From assembly GCA_934435205.1 (NCBI GenBank), contig CAKSAK010000006.1:1-64000 (forward strand): a DNA stretch of 64,000 nt. The letters are read 5' to 3'. A program made the position numbers and the translations under genes. This DNA comes from an uncultured Ruminococcus sp. (GTDB lineage Bacteria; Bacillota; Clostridia; Oscillospirales; Ruminococcaceae). Shown here one piece after another: positions 42,778 to 51,300 of this stretch (the first letter of the stretch is position 1; each line of letters opens with the position of its first letter). The notes under the pieces were generated by a model. It was not told the DNA's origin, searched no databases, and saw only the letters and a list, made by a program, of their open reading frames with translations.

Positions 42778-45132
42778 CTATGAACACAGTTGCCTGCGGT
42801 GCTGTGCGACAGTTAAGGTGTTTTCAGATACGCAAACAGAAAAGTCACGGCAGGCGGAGGAGATAAGCATATCGCTTATGCGATTTTCTATGAGGGCGGT
42901 AATTATGTGGCGTATCTCTCGTGCAGAGCCGCTTTTTGAAAGTGCCTGCTTTGCGATAAAAGGGTATACCTCTGGCTGACAGGCGAGTGTACAGCCAAGC
43001 TCGGAGAGCCTTTTTTCAAGGGCGGATATTTCAAGGTGTGTAATGTTTTCCATATCGGCAATGGTAAGGTCGTTAAAAACTATCACCTCGTCTATCCTGC
43101 CTAAAAGCTCGGGAGACATAAAGCTTTTAAGCTCTGAGAGCATGGCTTTTTTCTTGGCTTCGCCATTTGACTTGCTGTTTGAAAAGCCCACGGTCTTGGT
43201 TTCGGCAAGCTTTTTCACGCCGATATTCGATGTCATTATTATAAGGACATTGGAAAATGAAACTGTCCTGCCAGCGGAGTCGGTAAGACAGCCGTCCTCT
43301 AGTATCTGCAAAAGCAGATTGTAGATGTCAGGGTGAGCCTTTTCTATCTCGTCAAGGAGAAGCACACAGTAGGGCTTGCGGCGAATCTGTTCCGTGAGCC
43401 TGCCGCCCTCGTCAAAGCCTACATATCCAGGGGGCGAGCCTATGAGCTTTGAAACGCTGTGGCGCTCCATATATTCCGACATATCGAGCTTTATAATGGC
43501 GTCATCTCTGCCAAAAAGCGTTTTGGCAAGATCTTTTGCAAGCTGGCTCTTTCCCACTCCCGTTGACCCTAAGAAAATAAAGCTTCCCATTGGGCGGTCG
43601 CTGCCCTTTAGTCCTGCACGACAGCGGCGGACGGCAGAGCAGAGCGACTTTATAGCTGTCTGCTGTCCCACAATGCTTTCGCTTAGCTTATCTTCAAGTC
43701 CTGTAAGCCTTGCGGCTTCGTCCTGCCCGATATCAGCGCAGTTTATGCCTGTAAGCGATGAAATAACGCTGTCAATGTGCCTTTTTTCAAGGGGGATACG
43801 CTTCGGTCGGCACTCTGTTATGGCGGAGAGATATTCGTCACGGGTGAGCTTGCCTTTCACATAATCGTTGAAAGCGTCCGATATTTTCTCGCCAGAATTA
43901 TTTTCGCTTTGCTCTATGACCGCACAGGCGCAGGCTTCATCAAGGATATCTATTGCCTTGTCAGGGAAAAATCTGTCGGTGACATACCTTGCGGCAAGCT
44001 TTACTGCATATGGGATAAGGTCAGGGGAGATGTCAACGCTGTGGTGCTGTTCATATTTGTCTATAAGACCGCTGAGGATACGGCAGGTCTGGTTTTGATC
44101 AGGCTCATCTATCTTCACTTTCTGAAAGCGTCGCTCCATAGCTGAGTCTTTTTCAATATTTTTGCGGTATTCCTCAAAAGTCGTTGCGCCTATGAGCTGT
44201 AGACCGCCCCTTGCAAGCTGTGGTTTCAGGATATTTGCAGCGTCTATTGCACCCTCTGCCGCTCCTGCACCCATTATGTTGTGAAGCTCATCAATGAAAA
44301 GTATCACATTTCCAGCCTTTGCGGCTTCGTCCATACAGCTTTTCAATCGCTCCTCAAAGTCACCACGATATTTTGCGCCTGCAAGGAGGGCAGTTATATC
44401 AAGGGAGAAGATCCGCTTTGAGGACAACGCAGACGGCACTTCTCCAAGCATGATCTTTCTCGCAAGCCCCTCCACAACGGCGGTCTTTCCCACACCTGCC
44501 TCACCTACAAGGCAGGGATTGTTCTTTGTGCGGCGGCAGAGTATCTCCATGATACGTTCTGTTTCGGCTTCTCTGCCTATGCAGGGGTCGAATTTTTCGC
44601 ACTCGCTTTTGCGTGTAAGCTCTCTGCCGTAGCGTTCAAGGGTCTTTAGCTTGGGATAATTTCTGTCTGAAAAAATATTAGGCTCGTTGCCTGACAATGA
44701 GCAGTCGTTGTACATCTTGTTGCAGTTCACCCCTAACTGCTGCAATATCTCAAAGGCACAGCAATCACTGCGGCGGAGTATCATAGCAAGAATGTATTCC
44801 GTTCCTGCGATACCTCCACCCATGCTCTCACACAGCCTTTTTGCTCCTTTTAAAACAGCGGCAGCGTTGGGAGTGATGTCATTTTTCGTAAGGCGGCATG
44901 GCGTGCCCCTGCCTATGATGTATTCTATCTGCTCCTCTATCCTCTGAGCCGTGACCTCGTGGCGCAGAAGCACTGCACATGCTGTGGAGTCCTCCTCATA
45001 GGCGGCAGAGAGCAGGATATGCTCAGTGCCGATATAAGTATGCCCCCAGCTTCCTGCCAGAGTGACGGCATTTTTCACAAGCTCTCTTGCTCTTGGTGTA
45101 AAGCTGTCGCTATCAAAAAACTGTTCGTTCAT
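42778..45132 (-). CDS. Clp ATPase (ClpC/ClpA type)
   Basis: 784 aa from ATG 45132, since AAGGGGTG lies 6 bp upstream; the GTG three codons earlier overlaps it. The N-terminal Clp-N repeats (~6-145) are followed by AAA-1 with GEAGVGKT (~207-214 in this numbering) and VILFIDELHNIMGAG, then AAA-2 with GSTGVGKSQLAKDL and VLLLDEIEKAHPDIYN. A VGF tripeptide in KTVGFSNS (near 650) resembles the loop that docks ClpP. The enzyme unfolds proteins with ATP for degradation or refolding. It is shorter than typical ClpC (~810-815 aa) in the middle region. No mcsA/mcsB/ctsR genes are adjacent. Confidence 0.9.
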   Translation of the reverse strand: MNEQFFDSDSFTPRARELVKNAVTLAGSWGHTYIGTEHILLSAAYEEDSTACAVLLRHEVTAQRIEEQIEYIIGRGTPCRLTKNDITPNAAAVLKGAKRLCESMGGGIAGTEYILAMILRRSDCCAFEILQQLGVNCNKMYNDCSLSGNEPNIFSDRNYPKLKTLERYGRELTRKSECEKFDPCIGREAETERIMEILCRRTKNNPCLVGEAGVGKTAVVEGLARKIMLGEVPSALSSKRIFSLDITALLAGAKYRGDFEERLKSCMDEAAKAGNVILFIDELHNIMGAGAAEGAIDAANILKPQLARGGLQLIGATTFEEYRKNIEKDSAMERRFQKVKIDEPDQNQTCRILSGLIDKYEQHHSVDISPDLIPYAVKLAARYVTDRFFPDKAIDILDEACACAVIEQSENNSGEKISDAFNDYVKGKLTRDEYLSAITECRPKRIPLEKRHIDSVISSLTGINCADIGQDEAARLTGLEDKLSESIVGQQTAIKSLCSAVRRCRAGLKGSDRPMGSFIFLGSTGVGKSQLAKDLAKTLFGRDDAIIKLDMSEYMERHSVSKLIGSPPGYVGFDEGGRLTEQIRRKPYCVLLLDEIEKAHPDIYNLLLQILEDGCLTDSAGRTVSFSNVLIIMTSNIGVKKLAETKTVGFSNSKSNGEAKKKAMLSELKSFMSPELLGRIDEVIVFNDLTIADMENITHLEISALEKRLSELGCTLACQPEVYPFIAKQALSKSGSAREIRHIITALIENRISDMLISSACRDFSVCVSENTLTVAQHRRQLCS

Positions 45133-45154
45133 AAAATTCACCCCTTAAAATGTT

Positions 45155-45174
45155 TAAGACAAAGCTTTGTCTTA
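45155..45174. promoter_or_regulatory. 20-bp perfect palindrome upstream of the Clp ATPase gene
   Basis: TAAGACAAAGCTTTGTCTTA lies about 20 bp before the Clp start codon, within its leader. Perfect symmetry over 20 bp suggests a repressor site or a short hairpin. It does not match the CtsR heptad repeat. Confidence 0.55.
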
Positions 45175-45363
45175 GCTACATTCTTGACAGTTTTGCGTCT
45201 TGTTATTCTCGCATTTTTATCGCTTTTATATTCTTATGCACAGGACAAATTCTCCTTGCAGATTTTTTTGTAACACATTTTTCTCTGCGTCATAAACTGT
45301 AATATAAAGCAACGGAGCAAAGCTTCAGCTTTATAAATCTTAATAAAAAAGGAGATTTCATTT

Positions 45364-45519
45364 ATGAACGGTTGTGGATTTGGCGGTTGTTGGTGGATCA
45401 TTATCCTTATTCTCATATTCTGCTGTGGCTGCGGCGGTTGCGGAAACGGTTGCGGCGGTTGCGGAAACGGCTGCGGTGGTTGTGGCTGCGATAATGGTTG
45501 CGGCGGCTGCGGATGCTGA
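45364..45519 (+). CDS. 51-aa Gly/Cys-rich small membrane protein
   Basis: ATG 45364 follows AAAGGAGA (45348-45355), TGA at 45517, with a strong terminator 20 bp later, so the unit is complete. The product begins MNGCGFGGCWW, has one hydrophobic stretch (IIILILIF), and then a ~30-residue tail made of repeated GCGGCGN-type units. Fourteen of 51 residues are cysteine. Such high-cysteine tails may bind metal or cross-link, as in spore-coat or surface proteins. A CATAAACTG box upstream with an AC 16 bp earlier weakly resembles a mother-cell sigma-K promoter. Function unassigned. Confidence 0.75.
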   Translation: MNGCGFGGCWWIIILILIFCCGCGGCGNGCGGCGNGCGGCGCDNGCGGCGC

Positions 45520-45536
45520 TCTGACGGCAAATAAAA

Positions 45537-45570
45537 GACGGCGGAGCATTACGCTTCGCCGCCTTTTTTA
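45537..45570. terminator. Bidirectional terminator between the Gly/Cys gene and the PPK2 gene
   Basis: CGGCGGAGC pairs with GCTTCGCCGCC (one bulge), followed by TTTTTTATTT on plus; on minus the hairpin is followed by TCTTTTATTT. Confidence 0.82.
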
Positions 45571-47079
45571 TTTATCTTCTTTTTCCAAACGCTTTTCAAG
45601 ACGTTTCACAATAGTTTTCAGCGCCTTTATGCGGGCGTATTTCTTATCGTTGCCCTCTAGTATCGTCCATGGTGCGATATCAGTGGAGGTAAGTGTTATC
45701 ATGCGGTCAACATATTTCTCATAGGTGTCCCACTTTTCACGGTTGCGCCAATCCTCGTCGGTGATCTTCCAACGCTTTTCAGGTGTGTTCTCACGCTCGT
45801 TAAAACGGCGGAGCTGTTCGTCTTTATCAACATTCACCCAGAATTTTATTATCTCTGCGCCCCAATGGTGAAGCTGGCTTTCAAACTCGTTTATCTCACG
45901 ATAAGCCATGTTCACACGCTCTTCGGGGGTGAGCTTTTCGATAGGCTCGACCATTACTCTGCCATACCATGTGCGGTCAAAGATAGTGAAGTGGCCATTC
46001 TTTTCAAGGCGTTTCCAGAAACGCCATAGATAGTGCCTTGCAAGCTCTGACGGCTCTGGTGCAGCGATAGGGTGAACTTCATAGCCCCTTGGATCAAGAG
46101 CAGCCGCAATGCGCTTGATATTTCCGCCTTTTCCTGCTGCGTCCCAGCCTTCATAGCATATTATAACAGGTATCTTCTTCTGATAGCAGAGATTTTGCAG
46201 CTTGAAAAGTTTGTCCTGATATTTTTTCAGCTTTTTCTCATATTCCGCTTCGTCAAGGGACTTGTCCATATCCACTTCTGCAAGAGCAGGCATTTCAATA
46301 GTTTTATATTCAGGATAATTGTATCCGCAGGTGTCGAACTGCGGTTCGGGAATATAATGTTCGCCCTTCTCCTTGGCGGAAACTGCGGCGCTTACTGCCT
46401 TTGTGACCGCTGTCAGCACTTCAAGCTCAGCGGCGGCACGTTCGTTTGCGCCAACGCAAGTCCAAGGAGCAAATGCCGTGTTTGTGCCTTCAAGCATTTT
46501 GTCATATCTGCGGAAAAACTTATCGTATTTTTCCATGTTCTTTATATCGTGGCGTTCCACACGCCAGCTTGTAACAGAGGAGTCCTCCAGCTTTTCGATA
46601 CGCTTTTTCTGCTCGTCTTCGGTGATGTGCAGAAAAATTTTCACGATAACATAGCCGTCATCTGTAAGCTGTCTTTCAAAGGTACAGATATCCTTAAGAC
46701 GCTTATCTCTCGTGTCCTTGTCTATCTCACCGTACATATAGGCGTTCACAGTGTCACGATACCAGCTTCGGTCAAGAATAAGAAACTCGCCCTTTTTCGG
46801 CAGACTTTGCCAATAACGCCACAGCCATGGCATACGCTTTTCTTGCTCGTTTGGCGCACGATATGACACCACCTTGTAAAAACGTGGGTCAAGAGAGCGT
46901 ATGAGCTTTGCTATCATCGAGCCTTTTCCTGCGGCAGACCAGCCGTCAAATGTGATTATAACAGGCACTCCTGCGGTCTTTATCTTGTTTTCAAGCAGGG
47001 TGAGCTGTTCTCTGAGCCCTTTTAGCTGTTCGGATATCTCCGATTTTTCCGTGTTTTTCTGTATGATCTTTTCAAGCAT
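45568..47079 (-). CDS. Polyphosphate:AMP phosphotransferase (tandem PPK2 domains)
   Basis: 503 aa with two PPK2 domains in one chain, the arrangement of polyphosphate:AMP phosphotransferase (class II PPK2), which makes ADP from AMP and polyphosphate. Each half has a Walker A-like loop (GWSAAGKGSMIAKL near 47 and GWDAAGKGGNIKRI near 316) and a lid region with DRSWYRD or DRTWYGR. In such enzymes the second half usually carries the activity. GAGGAGAGA is 6 bp before the ATG. It converges on the Gly/Cys-rich gene across a shared terminator. Confidence 0.92.
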   Translation of the reverse strand: MLEKIIQKNTEKSEISEQLKGLREQLTLLENKIKTAGVPVIITFDGWSAAGKGSMIAKLIRSLDPRFYKVVSYRAPNEQEKRMPWLWRYWQSLPKKGEFLILDRSWYRDTVNAYMYGEIDKDTRDKRLKDICTFERQLTDDGYVIVKIFLHITEDEQKKRIEKLEDSSVTSWRVERHDIKNMEKYDKFFRRYDKMLEGTNTAFAPWTCVGANERAAAELEVLTAVTKAVSAAVSAKEKGEHYIPEPQFDTCGYNYPEYKTIEMPALAEVDMDKSLDEAEYEKKLKKYQDKLFKLQNLCYQKKIPVIICYEGWDAAGKGGNIKRIAAALDPRGYEVHPIAAPEPSELARHYLWRFWKRLEKNGHFTIFDRTWYGRVMVEPIEKLTPEERVNMAYREINEFESQLHHWGAEIIKFWVNVDKDEQLRRFNERENTPEKRWKITDEDWRNREKWDTYEKYVDRMITLTSTDIAPWTILEGNDKKYARIKALKTIVKRLEKRLEKEDK

Positions 47080-47218
47080 TGCTATCTCTCCTCTTTTTTG
47101 CTAAATTGTTATTATCACAACTTAATTTATTTGATTTATGTATATTATACACATTTTATCTTTATTTGTATATAGACATTTTTCATGAAAATGCTATCTC
47201 TTTTTTGTTAATACGGAG

Positions 47219-47247
47219 TTAACATTATTGGTTTATACTAATATAAT
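47219..47247 (+). promoter_or_regulatory. Promoter of the coiled-coil membrane protein gene
   Basis: TTAACA (47219-47224), 17-bp spacer, TATAAT (47242-47247), 30 bp before the ATG. Confidence 0.75.
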
Positions 47248-47277
47248 GTAAAATATCTCGCAAAGGACGGCAGTGAT

Positions 47278-48312
47278 ATGTCAAAAAAAGACGAAAAGGA
47301 CATTAATATATCAAAGCTCGACAAAAGTCTGGAGGGTCAGGGTCTGTTGGAGGACGCTGACGACGCAGAGTATGAGCGCACGCTGGCTCAGCAAAGGCGT
47401 GAGGCTGAGGAGCGTGAAAGGCAGGCTTTAGCGCAGGCGGAAGCTGAAAGACGTGAGCGTGAACGTCAGGAAGAAAAGGAACGTGAACGCAGGCTTGCAC
47501 AGGAGCGTATCGAGCTTATGAAGCTCAAAAGCGGAGTTATCGACGAAAGCGAGTCTACCATAAAGGAAGAACATGACCAGATAAGAGAGCTTCACGGCTT
47601 TGAAAAGGTGCAGAATTTCTTTTATCACAACAAGGTGTGGATAATCTTTACAATATTTATCATAGCGGTGGCGGCATTTATTTTTATTGACGCTGCAAGG
47701 CGAGAAAAGGCTGACCTGACAGTGCTTATGATCGCAAACAACGGCTTGGAAACACGTCAGGAGGAGCTGGAGAAATTCTTTGAAAAGTACACGGACGATC
47801 TTGACGGCAACGGCTATGTCCATGTTGATGTCATTATGATACCGCTAAATTCTCACAGCGATGATTATCAGCAGCAGAACGTGAACAGCACAAAGTTCTT
47901 GGCACAGCTTCAGGGGGGAGAGTCCATTTTGGTTATAACGGACTCAAACACTGACGAGGAGTTCAAATCTATAATGACACCTGATCTTCCGAAAAAGTTC
48001 CCAGGAAACAAGTATGTTGACGATATGGGCATGAGCTGGAACATGGAGGTCATGGCAAAGGAGCTTAATTTTGAGAATATGCCTAATGATATCCACCTTT
48101 CAATGAGAACGCCAGTTAAGACATTGGGCGACTCTAAGGAAACTATGCAGGAAAATTATGATAAGGCGTTCACAGTTTTCAAGCGCATAGTTGACGATAT
48201 GACCGAGAAAGCCGAAGCGGCAAGGGATAAGGGTCTTACAACTGAGCCTGTACACTATGATGACAGCAGTTTGGAAAGCTCCGATAGCACAGAAAGCTCA
48301 GAAAATAAGTAA
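47278..48312 (+). CDS. Coiled-coil, single-pass membrane protein of unknown function
   Basis: 344 aa. Residues ~25-105 form a charged Glu/Arg coiled coil (repeats like QRREAEERERQ and AEAERRERER). One transmembrane helix follows (~119-140, VWIIFTIFIIAVAAFIFI), and the ~200-residue outer part is alpha/beta (LTVLMIANNGLETRQEELEK, GESILVITDSNTDEEF) with a Ser/Glu-rich tail. The outer domain resembles membrane proteins of Clostridia that have no known function. AAAGGACGG precedes the ATG. It is alone between its promoter and a terminator at 48369. No enzyme motif is visible. Confidence 0.8.
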   Translation: MSKKDEKDINISKLDKSLEGQGLLEDADDAEYERTLAQQRREAEERERQALAQAEAERRERERQEEKERERRLAQERIELMKLKSGVIDESESTIKEEHDQIRELHGFEKVQNFFYHNKVWIIFTIFIIAVAAFIFIDAARREKADLTVLMIANNGLETRQEELEKFFEKYTDDLDGNGYVHVDVIMIPLNSHSDDYQQQNVNSTKFLAQLQGGESILVITDSNTDEEFKSIMTPDLPKKFPGNKYVDDMGMSWNMEVMAKELNFENMPNDIHLSMRTPVKTLGDSKETMQENYDKAFTVFKRIVDDMTEKAEAARDKGLTTEPVHYDDSSLESSDSTESSENK

Positions 48313-48368
48313 CGGATATTTGGCTGTAGTGGACGGCGTTCTCGACGTCCCGTATGACAAAGTAAAGA

Positions 48369-48405
48369 ACAGCGGACAACCACTTTCCTGTGGCTGTCCG
48401 CTTTG
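48369..48405 (+). terminator. Terminator after the coiled-coil protein gene
   Basis: AGCGGACA-ACCAC / GTGG-C-TGTCCGCT stem around TTTCCT, followed by TTGTGTTT. It lies 57 bp after the stop and also 9 bp beyond the residual VanY tail. Confidence 0.78.
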
Positions 48406-48413
48406 TGTTTATA

Positions 48414-48506
48414 TCAGTATTGATAATCGTAATAAGTGTTGTCCTGATAATAGCCGTCTGTGTAGCCGTCAGACTGACTTGACTGTGTGTCGGAAGCGTT
48501 CAGGCT
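48414..48506 (-). pseudogene. Cut-off C-terminal tail of the VanY-like gene
   Basis: Directly after the TAG stop of the VanY-like gene the same frame stays open for 30 codons to a TGA at 48414-48416. It encodes a Ser/Asp/Gln/Tyr-rich tail ending YYQDNTYYDYQY. The tail looks like a natural disordered C-terminus, so the TAG may be a nonsense mutation or, less likely, a read-through site. Confidence 0.5.
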
Positions 48507-49406
48507 CTAACAGTTCTGATCTTCGGCATATTTGTAATCAGAGGTGATGCCAAGATATTCTTCAAGGCAAAGTCCGCTCTTTGTGACCGCTTCGGCTTTT
48601 TCCTTGCCAAGATAGCGAATATGCCACGGCTCATACACATAGCCTGTTTTATCCTCCTTGCCGTCAGGGTAGCGGATAATGAAGCCGTACTCTGCACAGT
48701 GTTCAGCCAGCCAGTTGGCTTCTGGAGTGCCTGCAAAGCTGTTCTCGGTGGTGTTCACATCAAAGGTCAGACCTGTCTGATGTTCTGAATGTCCCGGTCG
48801 GGAGGATACCTCGTCTGCGGCTTCTGTGCCACGCTCTGCGGCATAGGAGTTGTAAAGATACTCCTGATCCTGATATGAACGATAGCTTGAATTTACAAAG
48901 AGTGTTATGCCGTCCTGAGCTGCCGCCGCTGCCATTTCGTCAAAGGCGTTCTGTGCAATTGTGCTTACGCCAGGTGCATAATCTGATGGCAGGGAGTAGG
49001 TCTTGTTTACGATAAGAATGCCGTCAACAAAGGTCATGCCGTTTGACTGCTCTATCTTATGCTTTGTTTCTTCTGCTTTGCTGTTGTCGGAGGTTTTCTT
49101 TTTGGTGGTGGTCTTAGCCTCAGCCTGCTTTGTGCTTTCGGTCTGTGATGATGAATCAGCCGCAGGCTTGTTGTCTGACTTTCCGCCACAGGCTTTCACT
49201 ATCACAAAAATTATCACCAAAAGAATTGCTATGGCAATGATACGGTTTTTCATAACACGCCTGTGTTCTCTTGCACGCCTTTCGGCACGGCGTTTTTCCA
49301 TTTCAATGCGCATTCTTTCGTATTCTTCGTCACGATAAGCGCTGTATTCGTCAGGCTGGCTATTAGTGCCTTGGGATAAATTCTCGTTATTAGTCTGATT
49401 ATTCAT
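48507..49406 (-). CDS. VanY-type D-Ala-D-Ala carboxypeptidase (M15B), membrane-anchored
   Basis: 299 aa. An Arg-rich cytoplasmic segment (~25-50) precedes one transmembrane helix (~52-68, IAIAILLVIIFVIVKA), a Ser/Thr/Lys linker, and the peptidase domain (~115-285). The zinc-site motifs are visible: SSYRSYQDQEYLYNSY, GHSEHQTGLTFDV (H..G...D) and YEPWHIRYLG. Such enzymes trim the terminal D-Ala from peptidoglycan stems outside the cell. It ends with a TAG followed by 30 further in-frame codons. No van regulatory genes are near, so this is a housekeeping wall enzyme rather than a resistance gene. Confidence 0.9.
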   Translation of the reverse strand: MNNQTNNENLSQGTNSQPDEYSAYRDEEYERMRIEMEKRRAERRAREHRRVMKNRIIAIAILLVIIFVIVKACGGKSDNKPAADSSSQTESTKQAEAKTTTKKKTSDNSKAEETKHKIEQSNGMTFVDGILIVNKTYSLPSDYAPGVSTIAQNAFDEMAAAAAQDGITLFVNSSYRSYQDQEYLYNSYAAERGTEAADEVSSRPGHSEHQTGLTFDVNTTENSFAGTPEANWLAEHCAEYGFIIRYPDGKEDKTGYVYEPWHIRYLGKEKAEAVTKSGLCLEEYLGITSDYKYAEDQNC

Positions 49407-49498
49407 AAATATCCTCTTTTTGTAATTTATTTTTTACGCTTTGTGTTGCCTTTATTATATCACAGACACATAAAATATTCAAGTCGGATATTGTCGGC

Positions 49499-50494
49499 TT
49501 ATTTCATAACATAAACATAGCATTGATATAGCGGCATAGATTCGTATTCATCATTATCTGGGTCATTCCACATATGGTCTTTTCTTTCCTGAACTATATC
49601 ATCATGGAAAAAGCAAACACCAAGATATGTGTAATCTTCCAAGCCGTTGATCAGATTGTCACCGTAAGAGAGACCGAAGCTTGCATTATTTTTTAACCAA
49701 GTAAAAAGCTCTGTGTATGCCTCGTCATAGTCTGAAACACAGCTGTTGTTTGCTGTGAATTGTCGTATTTTGCTGTTGTTAGGCAGACCGACCTCAGAGA
49801 GATGTTCGTATACGTTGCCAATGCCTTGGCAGTAGTCATCCATTTGATACAGGCTCTTTTGCAGACATTCATCAAGCTGACCGCTTGCACGGAGCGGTTT
49901 CAGACCATATTTCTCACGGAGAGGATTTACATAATCGAGCAGGTCAAGGGTCATCTGACTTGCACCGTCAGGGGAGTAATATTCAGGCTCGTCCTGCTGG
50001 GTGTCTTCTGTGTTTTCCTGCGGTATATCCTGCTGTATCGCAGGTTCTGTCACAGGCTCAGTCACTTCCTCTGTGGTAGTGGTGGTGGTGACTGCAGCGG
50101 CTTTTGACTCTGCTAACGCCGCCCCTTCTGCAATATCTGACGCAAGGGCAGCCTTGTCAGGCTCACGTTTTTTTGTGGTAGTAGTCATTACAGTGGTAAC
50201 GGGAGGCAGAGTAGTTGTCACAGGTGTATTTGTGGTGACAGTGGCAGAAGATCGAGGTGTGCTTTTTTTCACAGCCGTGGTCTTATCACTATTGTTATTA
50301 TAAGTATACACCCCGAAAACAGTTGCGGATACTAATGCCACAGCGATTATTGGTGTGGTTATTTTTGCTTTTAAAAACACTTTTTTGGGGGTAGCGAGAA
50401 CTATTTCTTGCCTCTTGTTTATTTCGCTCATGCAGCCAAAGCAGAAAATAGAATCGTCATGAAGAATTCTTCCGCAATTAGGACATTTTTTCAT
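49499..50494 (-). CDS. Zinc-ribbon / membrane / Thr-rich-linker protein, paralogue beside a protein kinase
   Basis: 331 aa with the same plan as 35826-36839. A zinc ribbon (CPNCGRILHDDSIFCFGC) is followed by a transmembrane helix (~47-65), a linker rich in TTT and a C-terminal domain (YSPDGASQMTLDLLDYVNPL, LRASGQLDECLQKSLYQMDD). The C-terminal domain recalls SCP/CAP folds. Its ATG overlaps the end of the kinase gene by 17 bp, so the two are translated together. The kinase could phosphorylate the Thr-rich region only if that lay inside, but the helix places it outside, so partnership rather than substrate is more likely. Confidence 0.82.
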   Translation of the reverse strand: MKKCPNCGRILHDDSIFCFGCMSEINKRQEIVLATPKKVFLKAKITTPIIAVALVSATVFGVYTYNNNSDKTTAVKKSTPRSSATVTTNTPVTTTLPPVTTVMTTTTKKREPDKAALASDIAEGAALAESKAAAVTTTTTTEEVTEPVTEPAIQQDIPQENTEDTQQDEPEYYSPDGASQMTLDLLDYVNPLREKYGLKPLRASGQLDECLQKSLYQMDDYCQGIGNVYEHLSEVGLPNNSKIRQFTANNSCVSDYDEAYTELFTWLKNNASFGLSYGDNLINGLEDYTYLGVCFFHDDIVQERKDHMWNDPDNDEYESMPLYQCYVYVMK

Positions 50495-51239
50495 ATTTTA
50501 GTTTTCTCCTGATCTTATTAAGCACATTATACAGCTCTTCCGCAGTGCTGTATCTGTCGTCTGGATTGATAGAAAGGCATTTCTTTATGACTTTCAGGAT
50601 CTTCTTGTTTTCACACATTTTGACCGACGGGTGTTCACCTGTCAGAAGAACGTTCAGAAGCACTGCCAGAGAATAGAGATCTGTTCTTGCATCAGATTGC
50701 TGCATACCGAATTGTTCAGGTGCGGCAAAGCCTACAGTTCCTAAAGTCTGGGTGTCAGAGCGTTGATTAGATTTATAAATTTTAGAAATATCAAAATCTA
50801 TAATCTTGACATTATTGTCGTCACATATTATAATATTATCAGGCTTTATATCACGGTGAACGATGCCGCTGTTGTGAAGAGCATACAATCCCTGACATAT
50901 GGAGCAGGTAATGTTCAGGGCGTCGTGTTCTGTTAGTGTTTCACCGTTTGCATAATCCGTAAGAGTCATGCCGTCGCAGAATTCCTCATAGATAGTATAC
51001 GCTTCAGTGCTTTCGGAGATCTCGTAGATACGGCAAAGATATGGATTATTTATCAATGCGAGCCTTTGATATACAGAAACGTCAGCAGGCTTATAGATAA
51101 TGTGCCGCACCATTTTTACACCTGTGTCACTCTCTAAAATGACTTTTTCGTGCTTGCTGTTTTTAAATAGATAGTTTTTGCAGTCGAACATTTTGTCTAT
51201 CTGTTCTGTTTCAAAATCATATAAGCTTTTTTGGGACAT
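50478..51239 (-). CDS. Ser/Thr protein kinase (Hanks-type), cytoplasmic
   Basis: 253 aa from ATG 51239, chosen for GGAGAT 7 bp upstream; the longer open frame to 51371 would overlap the divergent XRE gene. The catalytic loop HRDIKPDN, the magnesium loop IIDFDIS (DFD instead of DFG), the TLGTVGFAAPEQF activation region and DLYSLAVLL are present. The Gly-rich loop is hard to recognise, so the N-lobe is reduced. There is no transmembrane helix or PASTA domain. It forms an operon with the downstream zinc-ribbon protein (17-bp overlap) and is divergent from an XRE-like protein across 60 bp, a combination that suggests one signalling unit. Confidence 0.88.
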   Translation of the reverse strand: MSQKSLYDFETEQIDKMFDCKNYLFKNSKHEKVILESDTGVKMVRHIIYKPADVSVYQRLALINNPYLCRIYEISESTEAYTIYEEFCDGMTLTDYANGETLTEHDALNITCSICQGLYALHNSGIVHRDIKPDNIIICDDNNVKIIDFDISKIYKSNQRSDTQTLGTVGFAAPEQFGMQQSDARTDLYSLAVLLNVLLTGEHPSVKMCENKKILKVIKKCLSINPDDRYSTAEELYNVLNKIRRKLKYEKMS

Positions 51240-51300
51240 ATTTCTCATCTCCAATGTAAAAATGTAAAAAAATAAATTATTATAGGAAGGAACTGGTGAC

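Noticed and set aside
45374..45515. GGTTGCGGCGG-type repeats as a possible CRISPR or minisatellite
   Set aside because: There are no spacers; the repetition reflects the Gly-Cys-Gly codons of a small protein.
45234..45549. Pro/Gln-rich minus-strand and Ala/Val-rich plus-strand frames across the Gly/Cys gene
   Set aside because: They are alternative frames of the same GGC/TGC repeats; only the frame with the ribosome site and hydrophobic segment is credible.
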